Below, piece after piece: positions 1 to 6,806 of a DNA stretch of 15,764 nucleotides (the first letter of the stretch is position 1; every line of letters starts with the position of its first letter). The notes beneath the pieces were generated by a model. It was not told the DNA's origin and ran no database searches. It was given only the letters and a program-made list of their open reading frames with translations. The stretch is from CAZTLE01 sp964614415 (GTDB taxonomy: Bacteria > Bacteroidota > Bacteroidia > Flavobacteriales > Flavobacteriaceae). The position numbers and the translations under genes were made by a program. Location: NCBI GenBank assembly GCA_964614415.1, contig CAZTLE010000093.1, positions 1-15,764 on the forward strand, given 5' to 3'.

Positions 1-1
1 T

Positions 2-212
2 AGCGAGGAGCGAAGTAGGGCTCGTTAAAACAATGTACTTCGTAGAAGACTTGGGACAGGGCTTCGGTGGACGCAGTCCAAAAGCTCGCGATAGCATTCT
101 CAAGGCGAAGCTCTAAGCGCAGCGAGGAGTGATGTAGGGCTTATCAAAATAACGCTCTATATTAAAGCCACCGGACAGGGATTCGGTGGACACGGTCCAC
201 AGCTATATTTTT
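2..212. repeat. Degenerate 119-bp tandem repeat, about 1.8 copies
   Basis: Copy one begins at 2 and copy two at 121. Both open with AGCGAGGAG followed by a near-identical GTAGGGCT block, and both carry a GGACAGGG(C/A)TTCGGTGGAC block about 50 bases later, ending near GTCCA(A/C)AGCT. The second copy is truncated around 212. No ORF of note runs through it. Bases 89-136, read on the plus strand, give AIAFSRRSSKRSEE then stop, which resembles the C-terminal end (GIAFRNKRLI) of the GIY-YIG gene just downstream. The repeat may therefore be decayed 3' ends of GIY-YIG genes with their downstream sequence; that origin is inference. Confidence 0.6.
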
Positions 213-260
213 CTACATCCGCCAAACTTTTGATATACCCGCCATAATTAATAATTGATT

Positions 261-506
261 ATGGATTTACCTTTTGCGGTTTACATTCTTAAATGTTCTA
301 ATGGAAAGCACTACACGGGCTTTACAAGAAGGCTAAAACAACGACTTGTCGAGCACCAAAAAGGAGAAGTATCCTATACAAAGGACAAACTACCCGTGGA
401 ATTGGTTCACGTTTCTTACTTCAGCAATAACAAAAAAGCTTATGATTTTGAACGTTATCTCAAAACCGGATCCGGCATTGCTTTTCGGAATAAGAGGCTG
501 ATATAA
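261..506 (+). CDS. Small GIY-YIG nuclease-superfamily protein
   Basis: This 81-residue protein starts MDLPFAVYILKCSNGKHYTG. The GIY and YIG signatures appear as VYI (7-9) and YTG, separated by the usual short hairpin, followed by a helix with the conserved Arg in TRRLKQRL and the E-H in VEHQKG. It has the size of the stand-alone COG2827-like group and lacks any extra DNA-binding domain. A TTG at 255 would add two residues, but the ATG at 261 is preferred. The fold is a nuclease fold; the cellular substrate of these minimal proteins is not established. In flavobacteria such genes are often multicopy, and the repeats just upstream look like relics of others. It faces the end of the immune-type operon, so the two are convergent. 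Confidence 0.8.
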   Translation: MDLPFAVYILKCSNGKHYTGFTRRLKQRLVEHQKGEVSYTKDKLPVELVHVSYFSNNKKAYDFERYLKTGSGIAFRNKRLI

Positions 507-587
507 TCGGCATTTTTGTTTGCAGAACGGGAGCAACCGGGATGATTGCCAATTATCCCTATCACTTCCACTATATTCGCACTTTAC

Positions 588-1820
588 TCAGAATTTATGC
601 CCCTCTTTAATCAACTGACGCGCATCTACCGCCAGTAGGATATTCTCATCTGTTAAGTAGTTCATGAACTCCTTTTTGAAATGTCCATTTAGTCTCTTGC
701 TGATCTCCTGAGTATTATAATTGTTTTTCTTTTTACCAATTAGTCCTAACACCTTTTTTTTCTGGTTGAACAGGATATAGTCATTATCGCGTTCCCCGGA
801 CTCTTTCTTCTTCTCAATGTAAAACAAGGGCACATGGAACGCTTCGTGTATGGCAATGACAGATTCGGCAAATGGGCTTAATAACTCTTCTTTCTCCCAT
901 AGTAGTATACGAACGTATTCCATTTGAGCGTCTCCAGAGCTCCACTCAAAGTCCTCCGGGTCATCAAACTTGGTATATGATTCTATAAGCCCAATCCGTT
1001 TGGCATTGGAAACTGATTTATGAATAGCACTCTCTATGGTTTGAGATACTTTTAAGTTCCAGACATTCTGAGCGATATTCTTGCGCATATATCTCTTTAA
1101 TTGAGGGGCAAGATATCGGAACGTCGATGGACTTAACCAGCCATTCGGACCTATAACATCCAGCGCGTAAATGGCATTGCAACCATTTAAGTAAATCCTG
1201 GTAATCGAATGGATAAGGCCATCTGTTATGTAATCAATTTTTTGGGAATCCGGAAAAGCGCTGACGGTGACTTGCTCAAGAATTTCAAGATCGTCCTTTA
1301 AACCCGGATGATCATTTTTCAATTTCTTAAAAATTGATCTGAACTTCTTGTCGATACTCTTTTCAATGTCCTTACTACCAACTTCCTTAATTTGCTTGAC
1401 CCATTTACGAATTTGATTTCCGTTTCTCTCTTTGAAATCAACATCATCTGCGTCTCCTTTCAATGTAATTGGGTGCATCCCCCAAAGATCCGATGGTATC
1501 TTGGGTTTCTTGTGTTTGATGACAGCTACATTCGACCTTCCCAACTTCCCCGAAAACAGCCCGTATTCCAATAGCGTATTGTCGCGGACGGATCGGTATT
1601 CTTCACCCCTTTGATAAGTTTTATCATCTTCGGAAAAAATCATGACCCCGGCGTCTGCCTTCGCCAGAAGGTCATGAAGAGATTCGATATAGGTCTTGCC
1701 AAAAGCAAATACATCATCGCGCCACCAGGGTATTGGTTCTATACCTTCTTCATATAACATATCCATAATCAACTTGGCCACGGGCAAACTCTCCGATGAG
1801 GATCCTATGAAAACTTTCAT
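588..1820 (-). CDS. PF10137-type TIR-like protein with unknown C-terminal domain
   Basis: This 410-residue protein is last in the conflict operon. Residues 1-125 are a TIR-like nucleotide-binding domain of the PF10137 kind: it begins KVFIGSSSESLPVAKLI and carries the hallmark RDNTLLEYGLFSGKLGR at 79-95, with E85 in the place of the catalytic Glu of NAD-cleaving TIR proteins. The same family supplies effectors of Pycsar and TIR-STING CBASS systems. Residues 126-180 are a charged, probably helical linker. Residues 180-410 form a domain I do not recognise, with the conserved-looking block GPNGWLSPSTFRYLAPQLKRYMR (about 224-246) and an HEAFH motif at 325-329. The C-terminal part could be the sensor that controls the TIR-like domain. 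A 44-bp AT-rich gap separates it from the methyltransferase gene, so an internal promoter is possible. Confidence 0.8.
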   Translation of the reverse strand: MKVFIGSSSESLPVAKLIMDMLYEEGIEPIPWWRDDVFAFGKTYIESLHDLLAKADAGVMIFSEDDKTYQRGEEYRSVRDNTLLEYGLFSGKLGRSNVAVIKHKKPKIPSDLWGMHPITLKGDADDVDFKERNGNQIRKWVKQIKEVGSKDIEKSIDKKFRSIFKKLKNDHPGLKDDLEILEQVTVSAFPDSQKIDYITDGLIHSITRIYLNGCNAIYALDVIGPNGWLSPSTFRYLAPQLKRYMRKNIAQNVWNLKVSQTIESAIHKSVSNAKRIGLIESYTKFDDPEDFEWSSGDAQMEYVRILLWEKEELLSPFAESVIAIHEAFHVPLFYIEKKKESGERDNDYILFNQKKKVLGLIGKKKNNYNTQEISKRLNGHFKKEFMNYLTDENILLAVDARQLIKEGHKF

Positions 1821-1864
1821 TACTGGTTTAAATATTTATAAGTGAAAACATAAAATTATTCTAT

Positions 1865-2617
1865 TTATTCAGAGTACAAAACCCCCGTAAGAATGGGTGC
1901 CAGAAAATAATCCTCACTCCAATGTTGTGGGGCCCTATCGGTGGGTGGGGTGACTCTAACTTTTTCGTATCGGATATTTTGAATTCCGAGATCTTGTAAG
2001 AATTGAATGAAGTCATTGCCAAAGCCGTCCGAGGAATCAAAGAAGAACGTTAAAACTCCATTCTCCTTCAATAACTTATAATCTATAAGTTTTTCAATGA
2101 AAGGAATAGCATCTCTACATAATTCGTCGGACTCCAGCGGAAATCCATCATAAAGAACACCGTCAAACTTTGTTTGCAACCCCCCGAGGATGTCCTCCCA
2201 ACAACCTCTGTGTAGCACTATTTTGTCTTTATTGGGACTTGCCGACAACCACTTCTCCGCCCTGCGAATTACATCGTTATTAAGTTCAATAATATGATGT
2301 TCTTCCACCGGATACTCGCTCCTAAAATCTTCAATAAACTGATCTGCCAGTCCTAAACCGTATCCCACGTTAAGCACATTTCCGCCCTTCGAACAAGCAA
2401 TCTGAGCAAGTTTTTTCATGTAAGGTTCCTCGAAACCTGCCATTACTTCCAACCCGTTTATATACAGGACCTCTTCTCCTTGTTTTGTCTTAATAAAACT
2501 AGCCTCGAGATGTTCCCATTCTTCTTTTACGTTGAAATCGTATTTGTCAATTCTTGTTCCGATTCTTTTCTCAATATCGAATCGGTCATCGCTAGGATAA
2601 ATTCTCTTCACAAACAA
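1865..2617 (-). CDS. Guanidinoacetate methyltransferase-like SAM-dependent methyltransferase
   Basis: This 250-residue class I SAM methyltransferase follows the GAMT/RMT2 pattern closely. EEVLYINGLEVMAGFEEPYMKKL (48-70) matches the substrate-side N-terminal lid. NVLNVGYGLGL (80-90) is the SAM-binding glycine loop. HHIIELNNDV (107-116) holds the acidic residue that binds the ribose. FDGVLYDGFPL (151-161) matches the GAMT catalytic-Asp motif, making D157 the equivalent of the Asp known in rat GAMT, and E63 the equivalent of its catalytic Glu. Both residues are retained, so activity on a guanidino, amidino or similar small-molecule or protein Arg group is plausible; the real substrate is unknown. 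It sits 6 bases after the patatin gene inside the immune-type operon, an unusual partner. I do not claim creatine synthesis. Confidence 0.8.
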   Translation of the reverse strand: MFVKRIYPSDDRFDIEKRIGTRIDKYDFNVKEEWEHLEASFIKTKQGEEVLYINGLEVMAGFEEPYMKKLAQIACSKGGNVLNVGYGLGLADQFIEDFRSEYPVEEHHIIELNNDVIRRAEKWLSASPNKDKIVLHRGCWEDILGGLQTKFDGVLYDGFPLESDELCRDAIPFIEKLIDYKLLKENGVLTFFFDSSDGFGNDFIQFLQDLGIQNIRYEKVRVTPPTDRAPQHWSEDYFLAPILTGVLYSE

Positions 2618-2623
2618 TCTCCT

Positions 2624-3778
2624 TTAAGAAAAATGCCCAGCACTAATCTCATCCTCCGCAGCAGCGAGTCCAATATCAAGCAGCTCAAAACGGTTCTCAG
2701 CATTGCTCATTTCAATGATGCTCGCTACCTGTTCATCGGAATAATCTTTGCCCATGAGCTTTTCCAGACTATCTACTGTTAGCGGCGTATTGTAACGCAA
2801 ATATTTGATAAGCGGCTTTCCGCCAAGCTGATCGCCATTCAAATCCTCGATCTCCATATCGATCTCCACCGCCGTTTTCGAATCGGACAACCACTGCATG
2901 ATAATTTGATTCTGCCAACTGGAGTCCTGCATCAGCATTTCAGGCACACTCTTAGCCCAACTTAGCATCCAGTTCTTCTCAATGTCTCCGATCTTCTTGC
3001 TAAAAATGCTATACCCGGTTCCTACTGAGACCACTTCCAGCTTGTCGGCTCCCATCTCCCAATGGAATGGGAATCCTTTTAATGTAGCTACCATAAGCAA
3101 TGCTAAGGACGGATTGTTGGATGTACTCACTCCACCATCCACAAAGGCAGCGGTTTCGCCATTTCCTACCTCGATCATCTGCGGTACAAAATAGGTAGGA
3201 GCCGCACTGCTTGCGCGTACTGCTTGCCACAACGGAATGTCCTTGTTCACGCCTTCTTCAGAATCATAGAACTTTCCGTCGGGATGATTTATCAGGTACC
3301 AGGTACTATTAGTATCGGCACGCTTGGCAACAACACACAAACCGGTTTTAATCTCGGGCCCACCCATCAGGATAGGTTCTCCGTCATCGTTACTAAACGT
3401 TTTTAAAAGACTATCCCTAAGCGCCGAATAGTCAAAATTGGCTCTAAGAAATTTAAAAGTTTCCCATGGCTTCCACCAATCGTATTTCTTTCCGAAGATC
3501 TTCCCCCCTAAGTCCATGTAAAGGGTAATGATCTCGTCTACGCTCATCCCAATGGCAAGTCCTGAAGCGATAATCGACCCAGTGGAAGTCCCTCCAATAA
3601 GGTCAAAATAATCACATAGGAGTAGATCGGGATTGTTTTCCTTCTCGCGAAGGATGGTTTCAATTTTCTTGAGATATCCAAGGGTAAGTGCGCCGCGTAT
3701 ACCTCCCCCATCACAAGCTAAAATACGCTTGGGACCAGAGGTCGTAGCCGGGTCTAAATGTTGTGCAAGTGTTTTCAT
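2624..3778 (-). CDS. Patatin-like phospholipase (predicted membrane-degrading effector)
   Basis: This 384-residue patatin-fold protein has its whole active site intact: the DGGGIRG oxyanion loop (23-29), the GTSTG nucleophile elbow with Ser65, and the DGG motif with Asp214 completing the Ser-Asp dyad. The family hydrolyses acyl groups of membrane phospholipids. In CBASS the related CapV kills infected cells this way after binding a cyclic nucleotide. No nucleotide cyclase is encoded nearby, so activation here would have to come from the TIR/DRHyd/TPR-S proteins next to it (inference). No signal peptide or membrane segment is seen, so it is probably cytosolic until activated. Its start overlaps the TPR-S gene stop by 4 bases (ATGA), indicating translational coupling. 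The C-terminal 130 residues are less clearly assigned. Confidence 0.88.
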   Translation of the reverse strand: MKTLAQHLDPATTSGPKRILACDGGGIRGALTLGYLKKIETILREKENNPDLLLCDYFDLIGGTSTGSIIASGLAIGMSVDEIITLYMDLGGKIFGKKYDWWKPWETFKFLRANFDYSALRDSLLKTFSNDDGEPILMGGPEIKTGLCVVAKRADTNSTWYLINHPDGKFYDSEEGVNKDIPLWQAVRASSAAPTYFVPQMIEVGNGETAAFVDGGVSTSNNPSLALLMVATLKGFPFHWEMGADKLEVVSVGTGYSIFSKKIGDIEKNWMLSWAKSVPEMLMQDSSWQNQIIMQWLSDSKTAVEIDMEIEDLNGDQLGGKPLIKYLRYNTPLTVDSLEKLMGKDYSDEQVASIIEMSNAENRFELLDIGLAAAEDEISAGHFS

Positions 3779-5148
3779 TCTTCGTTTTTTTCTTCTTTTG
3801 GTAGGTATTTTGTAAATCCTTCTATCAGTTCGGTCAGCCTCGTATCCGCCACGCCATTTTCTTCTCTCACTTCCTGAAGCATCGTGAAATTATCCAGCGT
3901 GGATTTTAACATCCAGAATGTCTTCTTGGTCTCTACAATGGCAAGTCCATCCGCAAGATGATCTTCAGCCCCGTCATAATCCCTGTTCAGAACACATAAC
4001 TCTGCCTGAGTGGCTTTGTCCCAGTAATTGGGTTCTGAATTCTCCACTTTCCGCTCAACAGCGAACTTTACAATAGGTAAATATGACGCTAAGAGTTCTT
4101 TTTCACCTTTTTGATCCAGCAAATTGACCAGGTTAATTCCAGGAAAAAAATCTCTCCAATCGGCATCGAAACCTTCTTTATAATTGTCTATTGCCTGTTT
4201 TAGAAATCCCTTAGCTTTTATCCTATCCTTTGATCTTCGTGCTGAGTTGTAAAGGTCTTTATAGACCCGGCCTAGAAGCCCATTGGTCTCCGGATCGTTA
4301 CCATATTTTTTTATGATATCAGATAACACCTGTATGGCTTCTTCTTTTCTTTCGGCTCGATTGTAAGCAAATCCCAACTGCTCCTGCACCACCTTTACAT
4401 TCTGCAAAGGTGCATCCATTTCCTCATAACAGGTGATCATCTCATCATGCGCCTGAACATCCCTTAGCGAAAGAAATAAGTCCATAACAACCCCTGCCCT
4501 TTTTTCATTCAATGGCCGGAGTTCTTCAAAAATATCCATTACAGCCTGCTTCCTTTCTTCTTTTTCTTCCTGGCTTCGAGCAGCGAATAATCGCTCTTTC
4601 ATTTTATTGTCATAGATAGCCCGGTCCCTGAAAACATCCGTTTTTTCATCAGACAGGTTGTGTATCACATCCCAACCTTCTACCATCTGAAAGACAGGAC
4701 TGTCAGTCGCCTGATTTTTCTTGCACGCCTCAAGCTTGGCGATAAGTTGCTTAAGTTCGGTATCTCGATTGGATAATTTGCCCTTATCATCCAGGGTATA
4801 GGGAACGGTACGCTCCATTTTCAGATCGAAGGGAAGATCTGCATCAAAGGCAAAAATGGGTATAGTGGTATACTCTTTAATAGCATGCCGTAATCCCAGT
4901 TCGTAAAACACATTGGCGTTCAGCGACGTGAGGTCGGCAATTGCGTAATCACACAATATGAGCCGCTCATACATCGGTTTATGGATCGTACCCCCCGCGA
5001 GTTCTTCGTCCGCTCGAATGGGTTCTATATCACAGGCCTCTATGGCCGGTTTTATCAGTTCCTGGTAAATCTCATTGAAATCTACGTCGCGGCCTTTTTG
5101 ATCCTTCTTCGTTCCAAAAGGCATCAACACAAAACAGAGTGGTTTCAT
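3775..5148 (-). CDS. DRHyd-like + TPR-S (TRAFs-binding, DUF4071) protein
   Basis: This 457-residue two-part protein has residues 1-120 as a deoxyribosyltransferase/DRHyd-like Rossmann domain: CFVLMPFG opens strand 1 (5-12), YAIADLTSLNANVFYELGL spans 68-86, and E83 sits at the expected catalytic position. Residues about 185-450 are helical repeats matching the TRAFs-binding or DUF4071 domain (TPR-S), with repeat-like segments around LGFAYNRAERKEEAIQVLSD (258-277) and LLGRVYKDLYNSA. The same pair of domains precedes the kinase in animal ASK1/MAP3K5. In bacteria TPR-S is predicted to be a scaffold that senses NAD-derived signals. The gene starts directly after the TAG of the pYEATS-TIR gene and overlaps the patatin gene, placing it at the centre of the operon. 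No kinase or protease is fused here. Confidence 0.8.
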   Translation of the reverse strand: MKPLCFVLMPFGTKKDQKGRDVDFNEIYQELIKPAIEACDIEPIRADEELAGGTIHKPMYERLILCDYAIADLTSLNANVFYELGLRHAIKEYTTIPIFAFDADLPFDLKMERTVPYTLDDKGKLSNRDTELKQLIAKLEACKKNQATDSPVFQMVEGWDVIHNLSDEKTDVFRDRAIYDNKMKERLFAARSQEEKEERKQAVMDIFEELRPLNEKRAGVVMDLFLSLRDVQAHDEMITCYEEMDAPLQNVKVVQEQLGFAYNRAERKEEAIQVLSDIIKKYGNDPETNGLLGRVYKDLYNSARRSKDRIKAKGFLKQAIDNYKEGFDADWRDFFPGINLVNLLDQKGEKELLASYLPIVKFAVERKVENSEPNYWDKATQAELCVLNRDYDGAEDHLADGLAIVETKKTFWMLKSTLDNFTMLQEVREENGVADTRLTELIEGFTKYLPKEEKNEE

Positions 5149-5865
5149 CTAAAATTTTAATTTTTTGATCTGACTGCCTAAAGCCTTCAAATCCTTTTCG
5201 TACGACCGATCCAGGATGGCCCTTTTCGATTTTTTCATTCTTGAGGTTTCATCGGCACCCACTATGTCCTCTATGGGAATTACCTTTTTGGAAAGATCGT
5301 TAGCCAATTGGATTTCGGCCATTTGCCAGTTGTTGGCGGTATCGGCATTAATCGTAATAATGGCGTCCGAATCGGTTATTGAGCGCACAATGAATTCTTC
5401 CACCGAAACCCCGGGATCAATATCAATTGTTGAGATCACATCCATCCCCAGATCTGTCAACATGGTCGTCAGGGCTTTTGCTTCCCGTGCATCTGCATCG
5501 GAATATGAAAGATATACCTTGCTTGGTTGTTCTTCCACTGCTTCTTCTTTCACCCTGGCCGTATGGTAATCATCTCCAAGGGTGAGCCAGTGGGATGTTT
5601 GCAATTCTTCTCCCGATTTAAGGAAAATCGTGATCCCAACACTGAATTCTCCCCAGCCTGAAGATTTAATTCTGAAATTTTCCGTTTCCGCTTTTCCGGT
5701 TCGCAATCGGTTTCTGAAGGTACTGTGTAGTAAATATTCCACACGATCAATTTCAGAAATACTTCGGTCGCCATCCTCAACCCAAATTTCCCATTTGTAA
5801 TAGTCCTTGCGGCTTGGGTCTCTTTCGGCGCTCTGTCCTATCTTAAAATCCTTCATGTACATCAT
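5149..5865 (-). CDS. Prokaryotic YEATS (pYEATS) + TIR domain protein
   Basis: This 238-residue protein has two domains. Residues about 22-98 are a beta-sandwich of pYEATS type: WEIWVEDGD, then RVEYLLHSTFRNRL, the tell-tale SGWGEFSVGITIFLKSG (69-85), and a final W-L-T-L strand. Residues 115-200 are a TIR domain opening VYLSYSDADA (117-126), with SDAIITINADTANNWQMAE where E184 aligns with the NADase catalytic Glu. YEATS domains in eukaryotes read acylated lysines; the prokaryotic form has been proposed as a sensor in immune operons. The tail 205-238 is basic. Three in-frame ATGs lie at the start (codons 1, 2 and 4); the first overlaps the upstream stop as ATGA and is favoured by that coupling. 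Confidence 0.8.
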   Translation of the reverse strand: MMYMKDFKIGQSAERDPSRKDYYKWEIWVEDGDRSISEIDRVEYLLHSTFRNRLRTGKAETENFRIKSSGWGEFSVGITIFLKSGEELQTSHWLTLGDDYHTARVKEEAVEEQPSKVYLSYSDADAREAKALTTMLTDLGMDVISTIDIDPGVSVEEFIVRSITDSDAIITINADTANNWQMAEIQLANDLSKKVIPIEDIVGADETSRMKKSKRAILDRSYEKDLKALGSQIKKLKF

Positions 5866-6539
5866 GGCGTAGCTACTAAAATTCGTAAGTTTCTATTGAT
5901 CACATCCGACTGCCAGATCTGTCCCCCGGAGGTTACCTGGATCTGCATTTCGGTATCTTTATTCACACCGTCCAAAAAGAGGCTAACACCTCCCGATTGG
6001 GGTTTAACGAGTGCATTCTTCCATTCTCCCCACCCTCTTCGATTATCAAAGAAGCGATATTTAACGAGGTCGACATTCCCGATATTCGATCGAACCGCAT
6101 CCACAATTTCGTCCGGCTCAAGGTGAGCTTCAATACGTTCACCCAACTTTACTTTCCATTTGAAAATCGTTTCGGAAACGCGTAGCAAAACTTCCATGAA
6201 GTCGTCACGTGTAAATGGAATGTATTCAAAGTTTGTAAATGGCCCACGATCCACCACACCATCCTCAACGAGGGCGATGAACGGAATACCTTTGTTCAGT
6301 GCGGTTGAACGTTCGTGCATTACCCACTGATTTGTTTTTCCTTCATCTCGTTTGGTAAGCAGAACGATCATGGCATCTGTAGATTCAATAAGCTCCTGGA
6401 CTGCTGCGGTTAGATCCTGACCGGCAAGTCGTTCACCATCCACGACTTCCAGATCATGGCTCTCGGTAAGACGTTTCAGGTGTTTTGCCAGGGGAACTAC
6501 ATCGGCATCGAAATGATAGGAGAGAAAAACCCTTTCCAT
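5862..6539 (-). CDS. TIR domain protein with unknown beta-rich C-terminal domain
   Basis: This 225-residue protein is the first gene of the conflict operon. Residues 1-92 are a TIR domain: RVFLSYHFDAD (3-13) forms strand A, LAGQDLTAAVQELIESTDAMIVLLT gives the central strands, and NQWVMHERSTAL places E76 at the NADase catalytic position. Residues 120-225 are an unrecognised domain, rich in beta-prone segments (VKYRFFDNRRGWGEWKNALV and GGVSLFLDGVNKDTEMQIQV). The GWGEW element faintly recalls the GWGEF of the pYEATS protein downstream, so it could be a diverged sandwich domain, but I cannot prove that. There is no signal peptide or membrane segment. The likely role is signal-generating or NAD-depleting TIR enzyme; the C-terminal half may sense or oligomerise. 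Confidence 0.75.
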   Translation of the reverse strand: MERVFLSYHFDADVVPLAKHLKRLTESHDLEVVDGERLAGQDLTAAVQELIESTDAMIVLLTKRDEGKTNQWVMHERSTALNKGIPFIALVEDGVVDRGPFTNFEYIPFTRDDFMEVLLRVSETIFKWKVKLGERIEAHLEPDEIVDAVRSNIGNVDLVKYRFFDNRRGWGEWKNALVKPQSGGVSLFLDGVNKDTEMQIQVTSGGQIWQSDVINRNLRILVATP

Positions 6540-6578
6540 ACAATTGATATTTTAATTACTGTTATTCAATATAAGCCG

Positions 6579-6596
6579 TTTTGGCACAGGCCAAAA
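6579..6596. promoter_or_regulatory. Inverted repeat TTTTGGC-ACAG-GCCAAAA upstream of the TIR operon
   Basis: A perfect 7-bp inverted repeat with a 4-base centre lies about 40 bases before the first operon gene. No T-tract follows it on the minus strand, so it is not a terminator. It could be a repressor operator or a 5'-UTR hairpin. Confidence 0.4.
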
Positions 6597-6806
6597 TCGA
6601 CATGGGGAGAAAGCGATGCGGGCACACAAAATAGCGCCCATATTCATCTTCTAAGATACTTCATTTTAGGCAAAACGAGAAATGATATGAAGGCAGTAGT
6701 AGGACGCTAAACTTTCCAAGTCGCGCTTACAATGGATGGGGTCTATTATTCAGACGGGCAAATACATTCCTCTGAGGAAAGTTACTTTTTGATCGGATAG
6801 GGAGCT

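Larger units (their letters stand above)
588..6539 (-). other. Six-gene TIR / pYEATS / TPR-S / patatin conflict operon
   Basis: Six minus-strand genes are stacked with almost no spacing: 4-bp ATGA overlaps at 5862-5865 and 3775-3778, a stop codon abutting a start at 5148/5149, then gaps of 6 and 44 bases. This indicates one transcript starting upstream of 6539. Four of the six products carry a Rossmann-like NAD/nucleotide-processing domain (two TIR, one DRHyd, one PF10137 TIR-like), and one is a patatin lipase. Prokaryotic YEATS and TPR-S domains have been described by comparative genomics as sensor parts of threshold-activated prokaryotic immune systems. The assignment to defence is inference from domains and layout. 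No nucleotide cyclase, STING, SAVED, transposase or toxin-antitoxin gene accompanies it here. Confidence 0.75.

Noticed and set aside
507..587. Terminator at the end of the conflict operon
   Set aside because: Only a 4-5 bp GCAA/TTGC pairing with no T-tract; not convincing.
1865..2617. DNA modification methyltransferase of a restriction or BREX-type system
   Set aside because: No target-recognition region or N6/C5 catalytic motif; the pattern follows the small-molecule GAMT/RMT2 family.
588..6539. Reading the operon as CBASS because it has patatin and TIR-like effectors
   Set aside because: No CD-NTase, STING, SAVED, E1/E2/JAB or cyclase gene is present; the sensors seen are pYEATS and TPR-S.
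6456..6710. Plus-strand 84-codon ORF in the upstream region of the TIR operon
   Set aside because: It overlaps the antisense of the TIR gene, has no recognisable domain and no promoter.
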